NCBI RefSeq assembly: GCF_020873915.1
Contig: NZ_JAHWGP010000007.1
Location: 1 to 64,000 of the forward strand
Reading direction: 5' to 3'
DNA from: Streptomyces sp. DH5
GTDB lineage: Bacteria; Actinomycetota; Actinomycetes; Streptomycetales; Streptomycetaceae
Length of the DNA: 64,000 bases
Below, one piece after another: positions 17,258 to 24,829 of this stretch (within the stretch, counting starts at the first letter, position 1; every line of letters starts with the position of its first letter). The position numbers and the translations under genes were made by a program. A model generated the notes under the pieces. That model was not told the origin of the DNA. It did no database searches and was given only the letters and a program-made list of their open reading frames with translations.

Positions 17258-17617
17258 TCAGGTGCTCTGCGACAGCAGGCCCGCCATGGCTGACAACACC
17301 CCGGGCGCCACGCGGTAGTACACCCAGCTGGCGCGGCGCTCGGACTCGAGAAGCCCGGCTTCTCGCAGCTTGCGCAGGTGGTGGCTGACCGTGGGCTGGG
17401 AAACGCCGACGTCCTGGATGTCACAGACGCAGGCCTCTCCGGCCGGCTGGGCCGCGATCTTCGAGAACAGCCGCAGCCGGACGGGATCGGACAGCGCCTT
17501 GAAGATCATGGCGATCTTCTCCGAGTCCACAGCGGACAGTTCTTCCTTGCCCAGCGGCTGGCAGCACCATGACGCGGTGGCGTGCGGGTCGGTGGAGCCC
17601 ATAGCCAGATTAGACAT
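17258..17617 (-). CDS. ArsR repressor with CVC arsenite-binding motif
   Basis: A 119-residue ArsR with the classical As(III) site EACVCD (Cys63, Cys65) just before the helix-turn-helix VSQPTVSHHLRKLRE. An extra CC lies at 18-19. It is divergent from the arsO-like gene, and three copies of a probable operator fill the gap, the nearest only 4 bp before its own start. This is the likely master sensor for the resistance genes. The start is uncertain: GAGG lies directly against ATG 17617, and Met6 is an alternative. Confidence 0.88.
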   Translation of the reverse strand: MSNLAMGSTDPHATASWCCQPLGKEELSAVDSEKIAMIFKALSDPVRLRLFSKIAAQPAGEACVCDIQDVGVSQPTVSHHLRKLREAGLLESERRASWVYYRVAPGVLSAMAGLLSQST

Positions 17618-17620
17618 ACC

Positions 17621-17644
17621 TCTATGTTGACAGGCATCTAATCA
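17621..17644. promoter_or_regulatory. Probable ArsR operator copy A
   Basis: The core TCTATGTTGACAGGCATCTA shares the pattern TATGTTGAC-N3-CATC with copies at 17703 and 17740. It lies 4 bp before the ArsR start at 17617, fitting autoregulation. Confidence 0.65.
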
Positions 17645-17702
17645 TTTGCCAAGCAGTAAACGGAACCCCCGCACGCCCGAACGGGCGCAGATTCGATGAA
17701 CT

Positions 17703-17723
17703 TCTATGTTGACGAACATCGAT
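17703..17723. promoter_or_regulatory. Probable ArsR operator copy B
   Basis: TATGTTGACGAACATCGA is an imperfect inverted repeat typical of ArsR sites. It lies 58 bp upstream of the flavoprotein start and matches copy A in the left half and copy C in the right half. Confidence 0.65.
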
Positions 17724-17739
17724 CTCAGGCGCATGCTGG

Positions 17740-17760
17740 TCAGCATCGACAAACATCGAA
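17740..17760. promoter_or_regulatory. Probable ArsR operator copy C
   Basis: CAGCATCGACAAACATCGAA repeats the GAC-N3-CATCGA half seen in copy B, 20 bp before the flavoprotein start at 17781. Two adjacent sites suggest cooperative repression of the resistance operon. Confidence 0.6.
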
Positions 17761-17780
17761 GCCGAGGAGTCGTCGCAATC

Positions 17781-19169
17781 ATGTCCACCGCTTCTGTTCC
17801 GCCCGTGGTCGTCATCGGCGCCGGTCCCATCGGCCTGGCCGCCGCGGCCCACCTCTCCGATCGCGGTCTGAACCCCCTCGTCCTCGAAGCGGGCCATACC
17901 GCAGGCACCGCCGTGCACGACTGGGCGCACGTACGCCTGTTCTCCACCTGGGGCGAAGTCGTCGACCCGGTCGCCGAGAAGCTCCTCGCCCCCACGGGCT
18001 GGAGCAAGCCCGACACCGGCACCTACCCGAGCGGCGGCGACTGGATCGAGCACTACCTGCGGCCGCTCGCCGCCGTTCTCGGTGACCGGGTCCGTTACGG
18101 TGCCCGGGTCACCGGCGTTTCGAAGGCCGGCCGCGACCGCATCGTGGACGCCGACCGCGACACCCAGCCCTTCGTCGTGCACGTCCAGCACGCCGACGGT
18201 CGCGAAGAGCGCATCCTCGCCGCCGGTGTGATCGACGCCTCGGGCACCTGGGCCCTGCCTTCTCCGGCCGGGGGCAGCGGTCTGCAGGCCCTCGGCGAGC
18301 GGGCGGCAGCCGACCGCATCAGCTACCGCATTCCCGACCTCACGGACCCGGCCGTTCGTGACCGTTACGCCGGCAGGCGCACCGCCGTCATCGGCTCGGG
18401 CGCCTCCGCGTTCACCGCCCTCGCCGCACTGGCCGAGCTGGCACGCTCCCAGGACGGCGCGGCGACGAGGCCGGTGTGGGTGCTGCGCCGCGGCATCTCC
18501 GGATCCACCTTCGGCGGCGGAGACGCGGACCAGCTGCCCGCACGCGGTGCTCTCGGCCTCGCTGCCAAGGCCGCCGTCGACGACGGCCACGCCGAAGCGG
18601 TCACCGGCTTCCGGACCGAGGCCGTCGAACGCGACGCGGACGGCCGGCTGGTACTGGTGGCCGAAGACGGCCGACGCCTGCGGGACATGGACGAGCTCAT
18701 CGTCCTGACCGGATTCCGGCCCGACCTGTCCTTCCTCTCCGAGCTACGTCTGCGCCTGGACGAGCGTCTTCAGGCACCGGTGGAGCTCGCTCCGCTGATC
18801 GACCCCAACCAGCACTCCTGCGGCACCGTCTACCCGCACGGTCACCGGGAACTGTCCCACCCGGACTCCGGTGTCTACCTGGTCGGCATGAAGAGCTACG
18901 GACGTGCTCCCACGTTCCTCGCGATGACCGGCTACGAGCAGGTCCGCTCCGTCGCGGCTGCCCTGGCGGGCGACACCGAAGCGGCCGACCGCGTGGAACT
19001 GGTCCTGCCGGAAACCGGCGTGTGCGGCGGCTCCGGACTGTTCGACACCGCCGACGCCTCCGGGGCCGACGCGGGCTGCTGCACCACCCCCGCTCCACGG
19101 CAGCCGGTCCAGCTCATCACCGTCTCCCCCGGCTCGGCCACCGCATCCGGCGGTTGCTGCAACGCCTGA
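17781..19169 (+). CDS. arsO: ArsO-like FAD/NAD(P)-dependent flavoprotein monooxygenase
   Basis: A 462-residue flavoprotein. The N-terminal FAD-binding fold has GAGPIG (13-18), and a second Rossmann motif (VIGSGASAFTA) binds NAD(P)H. The C-terminus carries cysteine pairs (GCCTTP and GGCCNA), which could hold As(III). Flavin monooxygenases of this type accompany arsenic resistance genes in Streptomyces. It starts at ATG 17781 after GAGGAG and leads an operon with arsI and an MFS gene under ArsR-type operators. The exact reaction of ArsO is not settled. Confidence 0.8.
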   Translation: MSTASVPPVVVIGAGPIGLAAAAHLSDRGLNPLVLEAGHTAGTAVHDWAHVRLFSTWGEVVDPVAEKLLAPTGWSKPDTGTYPSGGDWIEHYLRPLAAVLGDRVRYGARVTGVSKAGRDRIVDADRDTQPFVVHVQHADGREERILAAGVIDASGTWALPSPAGGSGLQALGERAAADRISYRIPDLTDPAVRDRYAGRRTAVIGSGASAFTALAALAELARSQDGAATRPVWVLRRGISGSTFGGGDADQLPARGALGLAAKAAVDDGHAEAVTGFRTEAVERDADGRLVLVAEDGRRLRDMDELIVLTGFRPDLSFLSELRLRLDERLQAPVELAPLIDPNQHSCGTVYPHGHRELSHPDSGVYLVGMKSYGRAPTFLAMTGYEQVRSVAAALAGDTEAADRVELVLPETGVCGGSGLFDTADASGADAGCCTTPAPRQPVQLITVSPGSATASGGCCNA

Positions 19170-19237
19170 ACACCCCCGCCCCAGGGCCGTCACGGCCGCG
19201 GGCCGCGTGCGCCATCCAACCAGCAGAAGGAGTCCTC

Positions 19238-19696
19238 ATGTCCCGGGTACAGCTCGCCCTGCGAGTACCTGATCTGCAAGCCGCGATCACCTTCTACAGC
19301 AAGCTGTTCGACACCGCACCGGCCAAGCTCCGGGACGGCTACGCCAACTTCGCCATCACCGAGCCTCCCCTCAAGCTCGTCCTCATCGACGGAACGGACG
19401 GCGAGGACACACGCCTGGACCACCTCGGCGTCGAGGTGGCTTCCACCGAAGACGTCCGGGCGGCCGCCGCCCGGCTGGCCCAGGCGGGGCTGGCCACCGC
19501 GGAGGAGAAGGACACCGCCTGCTGCTACGCCCTGCAGGACAAGGTCTGGGTGCGCGGCCCCGGCCAGGAGCCGTGGGAGGTGTACGTCGTCAAGGCCGAC
19601 GCCGACACCCTCGCCAAGCAGCCCGGCAGTACTTGCTGCAGCCCCGCAGTCGCCCCCCGGCCCGAACAGCGGTCCGACGCGGCCGGTTGCTGCTGA
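19238..19696 (+). CDS. arsI: ArsI/CadI-type VOC metalloenzyme, probable C-As lyase
   Basis: A 152-residue vicinal-oxygen-chelate protein. Family features are Gln5, His62 (LDHLGVEV) and Glu114 (WEVYVV) as likely Fe(II) ligands, and the vicinal pair Cys95-Cys96 (TACCYAL) that binds the arsenical. ArsI cleaves the carbon-arsenic bond of trivalent organoarsenicals using O2. Further CC pairs sit in the C-terminal tail. ATG 19238 follows AGAAGGA. In a cluster that builds C-As bonds it probably protects the cell from toxic trivalent intermediates. Confidence 0.88.
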   Translation: MSRVQLALRVPDLQAAITFYSKLFDTAPAKLRDGYANFAITEPPLKLVLIDGTDGEDTRLDHLGVEVASTEDVRAAAARLAQAGLATAEEKDTACCYALQDKVWVRGPGQEPWEVYVVKADADTLAKQPGSTCCSPAVAPRPEQRSDAAGCC

Positions 19697-19702
19697 CGGC
19701 GC

Positions 19703-20929
19703 ATGAGCGGCCTTTCCACGGTCTCCTCCGCGACCGAGACGCTCAACGGACCGGCGAGGCCGCGGAGGGCCCTGCCGGCCCTGTGCCTGACCCAGATCAC
19801 CAGCTGGGGCATCGTCTACTACGCGTTCCCTGTCCTCAATCCACAGATCACCGGCGCCACCGGCTGGAGCGCGACCGTGACCACGGCCGCGTTCTCCGCC
19901 GCTCTGCTCGTCTCCGCCCTGGCCGGCATCCGAATCGGCCGCGTCCTGGACACCCGCGGCCCCCGCACGGTCATGACCACCGGCTCCGTCATCGGCACAG
20001 TCGGCCTGACCGTCATCGCGACCGCACCCAACCTGGCCCTGTTCACAGCCGGATGGCTGCTGACCGGTCTCGCCATGGCCTCCACGTTCTACCAGCCCGC
20101 CTTCGCCGCGCTCACGCGCTGGTGGGCCCCCGACCACGTACGCGCCCTGACCGTCGTCACCCTCGCCGGCGGCCTGGCCTCCACGGTCTTCGCGCCCCTG
20201 ACCGCCCAACTGGCCGACCACTTCGGCTGGCGGCACACCTATCTGATCCTCGCTGCCGTCCTGGCCGCCGTCACCGTACCCGCCCACGCCCTCGCCCTGC
20301 GCGGTCCCTGGCCCCCCGCCCCGCCCCCGGCCGTAGCCGGCGCAACCGCCACCACGGCCGTCATCACCCGCAGCCGTCCCTTCCTGCTCCTGGCCACCGC
20401 CCTGACTCTTTCGGCGTTCGCGATGTACGCCGTGGTCGTCACCCTCGTCCCCCTGCTGCTCGACCGCGGCTACACCCCTGCCCAGGCCGCCTGGGCTCTG
20501 GGGCTGGGCGGAGCGGGCCAGACACTCGGCCGAACCCTGTATGCGGCCTTGGCCCGCCGAAGCTCACCCGCCCTGCGCGCCACCGTCCTCGTCGGTCTGG
20601 GAGGCGCGACCACCGCCGCCTTCGCACTCGTCACCGGCCCCTACCTTCTGCCGGCAGTCCTGGCCGTCATCGCCGGTGCTGTCCGCGGCAACCTGACGCT
20701 GCTGCAGGCCACCGCCATCACCGACCGGTGGGGCGTCAACCGGTACGGCCGCCTCTCCGGCGTCCTCGCCGCCCCCACGACGACCGCCTCCGCGCTCGCC
20801 CCGGTCGCCGGCACCGCCCTTGCCGTTCCCCTCGGCGGGTACCCTCACCTGTTCGCCGTCCTCGCACTGGCATCCGCCGCTGCCGCACTCATCGCCTGGC
20901 ACACCACACCGGCCGACGGCACCCCCTGA
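19703..20929 (+). CDS. MFS transporter of the arsenic resistance operon
   Basis: A 408-residue carrier with about 12 membrane segments. Its first MFS-like loop reads GRVLDTRGPRTVM. It starts 6 bp after the arsI stop, so it is in the same operon. The position suggests efflux of arsenite, an organoarsenical or the product of the flavoprotein. It is not ArsB or ACR3 by sequence. Confidence 0.8.
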   Translation: MSGLSTVSSATETLNGPARPRRALPALCLTQITSWGIVYYAFPVLNPQITGATGWSATVTTAAFSAALLVSALAGIRIGRVLDTRGPRTVMTTGSVIGTVGLTVIATAPNLALFTAGWLLTGLAMASTFYQPAFAALTRWWAPDHVRALTVVTLAGGLASTVFAPLTAQLADHFGWRHTYLILAAVLAAVTVPAHALALRGPWPPAPPPAVAGATATTAVITRSRPFLLLATALTLSAFAMYAVVVTLVPLLLDRGYTPAQAAWALGLGGAGQTLGRTLYAALARRSSPALRATVLVGLGGATTAAFALVTGPYLLPAVLAVIAGAVRGNLTLLQATAITDRWGVNRYGRLSGVLAAPTTTASALAPVAGTALAVPLGGYPHLFAVLALASAAAALIAWHTTPADGTP

Positions 20930-20944
20930 CGGCCCCGGTCAGGG
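20924..20944 (+). terminator. Short hairpin overlapping the MFS stop
   Basis: CCCTGAC (20924-20930) pairs with GTCAGGG (20938-20944) across 7 bases. It includes the TGA stop and may be a weak terminator. Confidence 0.4.
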
Positions 20945-21121
20945 AGCAGGACCTCCTCGGGGCCGTCTCTCCTCGTCCGCGACACGCTCCCGCACACCGC
21001 GGCCCGTCCGACGCTGGGCCGACGCCGCCCCAGCGCCCCGGCATCCGCCGAACGCACGGTGCGGCCACTTTCGATCGTGTCAAAGTGATCACACGGCGTA
21101 TATGGTCATCGAGTGGGTGTC

Positions 21122-21493
21122 ATGGATCTGCAAGCATCGGACGACGGTTTCCTCGAAGGCGGCTCGTGCGGGCCAGGACTGAACTGCATGCCTCTGGAGC
21201 GCTCCGAAGCCGAACAGCTGTCCGCGATGCTGAGAGCCATCGCCGAGCCCACCCGGTTGCAGTTGTTCCGGCTGCTGGAGCAGGCGCCTGGGGGCGAGGC
21301 CTGCGTATGCGACCTCGCCGACAGCCTGGACCTGCGTCAACCCACGGTCAGCCATCACCTCAAGATCATGACTGAGGCCGGGCTCCTGGACCGCGAACGG
21401 CGCGGCACGTGGGCCTGGTTCTCCGTCAATCACGAGGGTCTGCAGCGGATTCGGTCCATCCTGGACCCGGCGCCCCGGACTTCATGCGGCTGA
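21122..21493 (+). CDS. ArsR repressor with CVC motif
   Basis: A 123-residue ArsR with EACVCD (Cys61, Cys63) before the helix-turn-helix LRQPTVSHHLKIM; Cys16 and Cys22 add possible ligands. ATG 21122 is chosen, though GTG 21113 in frame is possible and no strong RBS is seen. Upstream, GTGTCAAAGTGATCACAC is a possible palindromic operator. It is the fourth ArsR of the region and lies at the cluster edge. Confidence 0.82.
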   Translation: MDLQASDDGFLEGGSCGPGLNCMPLERSEAEQLSAMLRAIAEPTRLQLFRLLEQAPGGEACVCDLADSLDLRQPTVSHHLKIMTEAGLLDRERRGTWAWFSVNHEGLQRIRSILDPAPRTSCG

Positions 21494-21592
21494 CCGCCGT
21501 GCATCAAGACTGTCCGTGTCGATGAGCTGCCCGGTGATCAGTGACGACCTTGGTCGGCACGGTGTCCGGTGCGTGCCGATCATGTTTCGGAC

Positions 21593-21738
21593 GACCTGTG
21601 ACAGCGGGTGGCCCCGCTGCTGCCGCGGGGGGCTCGGGAACACCTCCGCCGCGATCTCCGGAGCTCGTACGCGGACCGGGCTACGACTTCGGCAAATACC
21701 GCCGCCTGCCGTGGAAGCAGGGCATCTGCCGCAGGTCA
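21593..21738 (+). pseudogene. Decayed IS5-family transposase fragment
   Basis: Two pieces are recognisable. DL-stop-QRVAPLLP (from 21593) is the usual N-terminal DLWxxVxPLLP with Trp turned into TGA. GYDFGKYRR...GICRR (about 21679-21738, another frame) is the catalytic-region motif GYDxxKYRRxLxxRGI. The middle is deleted. It marks an old insertion at the edge of the arsenic cluster. Confidence 0.6.
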
Positions 21739-22707
21739 GCGCGTCCTTCCTCGCGGCTTCAGCGGTGCGTTCGGCAGCTCGGGAGCGGGCAGTGGGGCCC
21801 CGTCGTACCCCTGCACCTCACCGAAACGTGACCCTTTCATCCAGTCCTCGCGGGCTTGTACGATCTCGTCGTGTGACCGTCCGACGAAGTTCCACCACAT
21901 GACGATCTCCTCGTCGAACGGCGGCCCGCCCAGCAGGACCAGGCGTGCCGTCCCGGGCCCTCGGTTGGTCAGGGTGAGTGCCGTGCGGCCGGGGGCCGCA
22001 TAACCCAGTTCGGCCGGCTGTACGGCGGTTCCCCCGACGAGGATGTCGCCCGTGTCGACGAGGACGCCGTGTTCGAAGCCGGGGTCGAGGTGGAGGGTCG
22101 TCACCGCACCCGGGGCCAGGGTGAGTTCGGCGCCCAGCAGCGGGGTGAAGGTCCGTACGGGGGACGTGACTGCCGCGAGCGAGCCGAGGAAGACGCGCGC
22201 CTCGCCGCCGTCCAGTGGCACCGGCTCGGGTACGTAGTGCCGGAAGTCGCGTGCCGCGTCCCGGTGTTCTCGGGGCAGCGCCACCCACAGCTGCACCCCG
22301 TGCAGGATCGTGGTGTCCGGCGTGGACACCTCGGAGTGGCTGATGCCGTGGCCGCCGGTCATCAGGTTGAGTTCGCCGGGGCGGACGTAGGCGTGGCTGC
22401 CCAGGCTGTCGCGGTGCTCGATCTCCCCGCTGAACAGCCAGCTCACCGTCTGCAGGCCGGTGTGCGGGTGAGGGGCGACATCCATGCCGCCGGTGCCGGT
22501 GACGTCGTCGGGACCGTAGTGGTCGGCGAAGCACCAGGCGCCGATGAGTGTCCGGGCCCGCTGCGGCAGGGTCCGCCGCACCCGCATCGCGCGCGGCCCG
22601 CCGAGCGGTACGTCTCGCGCGGTGAGGACCTCGATGTCGGCCGGACGTGCCGCCTCCGCCTCGCCTCCGCACTTCAGCTCCGGGGGCCGTGTCTCCGTGT
22701 TGCTCAT
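21736..22707 (-). CDS. Pirin family protein
   Basis: A 323-residue bicupin. Metal ligands are seen in PHPHTGLQTVSW and HGISHSE of the N-terminal cupin. Bacterial pirins can act as quercetin dioxygenases or bind metabolic enzymes. ATG 22707 is preceded by GGAGGG. No partner gene is evident; the next gene is an MFS pump on the same strand. Confidence 0.88.
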   Translation of the reverse strand: MSNTETRPPELKCGGEAEAARPADIEVLTARDVPLGGPRAMRVRRTLPQRARTLIGAWCFADHYGPDDVTGTGGMDVAPHPHTGLQTVSWLFSGEIEHRDSLGSHAYVRPGELNLMTGGHGISHSEVSTPDTTILHGVQLWVALPREHRDAARDFRHYVPEPVPLDGGEARVFLGSLAAVTSPVRTFTPLLGAELTLAPGAVTTLHLDPGFEHGVLVDTGDILVGGTAVQPAELGYAAPGRTALTLTNRGPGTARLVLLGGPPFDEEIVMWWNFVGRSHDEIVQAREDWMKGSRFGEVQGYDGAPLPAPELPNAPLKPRGRTR

Positions 22708-22770
22708 GCCCTCTCGCCCTCCACCCAGAAAGTCAAGTCTTCAATTTTTTGGGCGGCTACAGGACGCCGC

Positions 22771-23961
22771 TCACGCGCCCGTCGCCACCGGACGGCGTAG
22801 CAGGTAACCCGCCGCCACCACCACCAAGGCTGCCATGCAGGCGATGAACACCAGTCCCGCGCCCTCCAGGCCGATCGGTTCCGACAGCAGGCCCACCCCG
22901 ATGACCGGCACCGAGATCCCCGCGTACGCCACCACGAACAGCGACGAGATCACCGCAGCGCGCCGGTCCGCCGGAGACGCCCCGCTCACCGCGGACAGCG
23001 CCCCGCGAAACGCCAGACCCTGGCCGAAACCGCCGACGAGCGCGCTCAACACCACGAAGATCAGCAGATCGCCGTACAAGGCGGCCGCGAGCAGGGCCAG
23101 CCCGGTCAGGAGGCCGGCGCATCCCAGTGGCAGTGACCGCCGCACGCCGACGCGGCCGACGGCTACCTGACCACCCGTGGAGGCGAAGAACGCCAGCGCC
23201 ACGACCACGCCGCTCACCGCGTGGTCGGTGACGCCGAGGGACTGCGCGAGGAACGCCGGGCTGACGGAGGTGAACACACCGAACAGGGAGAAGCCGACGA
23301 ACGAGGCGGTCGCCGCGGGCCCGAACACCTGCCGCACCCGGGCGGGCACCCCGGGCCGCTGCGGCCGCACGACCCTCAGCGGCCGCCGTTCACCCACCGT
23401 CTCGGGCAGCCCCAGCAGGATCGCGGCCGAGCAGGCCACCAGGGCCAGGTGCACGGCGAACGGCAGGTGCAGCGGCCAGGGCGCGTACTGCGCGAGCACT
23501 CCGGCGAGCAGCGGACCGCAGCCGAGCCCACCCATGTTGACGGCCGTGGCGACGAACGTGGCCCGGGAGCCGCCGCCCGGCGGCGCCGATTCCATGACGT
23601 ACGCGGTGGCGGCGCCGGTGAACAGACCCGCGGACAGCCCCGACAGCAGCCGTCCCGCGTACAGCCAGCCGATCCCCGTGGCGCTCAGGAAGCAGACCCC
23701 GCTCGCGGCCGCGCAGCCCAGGCCCCACAGCAGCACGGGACGTCTGCCGACGGCGTCCGAGGCATTGCCGGCGAGCAGCAGCACACCGATGACCGCGAGG
23801 GCGTACACGGCGTACACGACGGTGACCGTCAGCTCGGAGAAGCCGAACTTCTCCTGGTACAGGGGGTAGAGCGGGGTCGGCAGTGTGGTGCCGGTCATGC
23901 ACACCGCGAACACGGCACCGCCGAGCAGACACACCCGCCACCCGCGGCGATCACCGGCCAT
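22771..23961 (-). CDS. MFS transporter
   Basis: A 396-residue carrier with about 12 membrane segments and GNASDAVGRRPVL after TM2. It is divergent from a TetR gene across a 96-bp gap containing a short palindrome, so it is probably repressed by that regulator. The substrate is unknown; drug export is likely. Confidence 0.82.
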   Translation of the reverse strand: MAGDRRGWRVCLLGGAVFAVCMTGTTLPTPLYPLYQEKFGFSELTVTVVYAVYALAVIGVLLLAGNASDAVGRRPVLLWGLGCAAASGVCFLSATGIGWLYAGRLLSGLSAGLFTGAATAYVMESAPPGGGSRATFVATAVNMGGLGCGPLLAGVLAQYAPWPLHLPFAVHLALVACSAAILLGLPETVGERRPLRVVRPQRPGVPARVRQVFGPAATASFVGFSLFGVFTSVSPAFLAQSLGVTDHAVSGVVVALAFFASTGGQVAVGRVGVRRSLPLGCAGLLTGLALLAAALYGDLLIFVVLSALVGGFGQGLAFRGALSAVSGASPADRRAAVISSLFVVAYAGISVPVIGVGLLSEPIGLEGAGLVFIACMAALVVVAAGYLLRRPVATGA

Positions 23962-24040
23962 GGCCCGACGCTAACCCCGGACCCGGCCGCCCTTCCGGCA
24001 CGCCACGGCCGGGGCACGACGCAGACGGATTTTGCAGAGC

Positions 24041-24054
24041 ATGCATTTTTGCAT
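24041..24054. promoter_or_regulatory. Palindrome between divergent MFS and TetR genes
   Basis: ATGCA-TTTT-TGCAT is flanked by GCATGC copies at 24039 and 24056. It is unusually AT-rich for this DNA and immediately precedes the TetR start, fitting a TetR operator. Confidence 0.5.
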
Positions 24055-24057
24055 AGC

Positions 24058-24729
24058 ATGCACGACATGACGGGGAAGGGCACCGCGGGCGGCGGGCTGC
24101 GGGAGCGCAAGAAGCGGGCCACGCGGGCTGCCCTCACGGAGGCCGCCGTGCGCCTCGCCGCCGAGCACGGGGCGGACCACGTCACCGTCGAGGCGATCAG
24201 CGCGGCCGCCGGTGTCTCCGTACGCACCTTCTTCAACTACTTCGACTCGCGGGACGACGCCTTCGTCGTCGTCGACGCGGACGTGGGCGTCCGGGTGCGC
24301 CGGGCGCTCCTCGACGCTCCGGCGGACCTGACGCCCCTGGAGGCGCTGCGCGAAGCGCTCGCCGCCGAGCTCGCGGAGGCCGAGAGGCAGCACGAGCTGT
24401 GGACTCTGCACGCCGAGGTGCTGCGAGCGGCCCCGCACCTGCTCGTGCGCAGCCTCGGCGCGCAGATGGCCGACGAGGCGGGCCTCGCCGAGGTCATCGC
24501 GCAGCGGATCGCCCCCGGGACGCCGGAGAGCCGGGTCGCCCCCTCCCCCGGCGGTGAGGGCCGTGCGATCGCCCTGTATCCGCGCCTCCTCGCGGCGGTG
24601 GCCGGTACGGCGGTGCGGGTGAGCGTGCAGCACTGGTGCGACCGGCAGGACGAAGACGTCCCCTTCGCCGACGTGTTCCGCGAGGTGTTCGCCCTCCTCG
24701 CCGCCGGGCTGCCGGCACCGGCCCGGTAG
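24058..24729 (+). CDS. TetR family transcriptional regulator
   Basis: A 223-residue repressor with an N-terminal helix-turn-helix (VEAISAAAGVSVRTFFNYF) and a variable ligand domain. ATG 24058 or ATG 24067 may be the start; neither has a clear RBS, so a leaderless message is possible. It lies between a divergent MFS gene and a downstream MFS pump and may control both. Confidence 0.82.
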   Translation: MHDMTGKGTAGGGLRERKKRATRAALTEAAVRLAAEHGADHVTVEAISAAAGVSVRTFFNYFDSRDDAFVVVDADVGVRVRRALLDAPADLTPLEALREALAAELAEAERQHELWTLHAEVLRAAPHLLVRSLGAQMADEAGLAEVIAQRIAPGTPESRVAPSPGGEGRAIALYPRLLAAVAGTAVRVSVQHWCDRQDEDVPFADVFREVFALLAAGLPAPAR

Positions 24730-24829
24730 ACGCCGCGCGCCGAACCGGGGCGGCCACCGCCCCTTCCACCACCTGATCCCGACGGGGCGCGCCCCCGCAT
24801 CCACCACCGATCCGCTGAGAGAGACGACC

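Noticed and set aside
21070-21092. ArsR operator copy before the 21122 regulator
   Set aside because: The sequence has a palindrome but does not match the TATGTTGAC-N3-CATCGA pattern well enough to be listed as the same site.
22740-22790. T run near the pirin/MFS gap as a terminator
   Set aside because: The T run precedes the small stem on the plus strand, and on the transcribed minus strand it is an A run.
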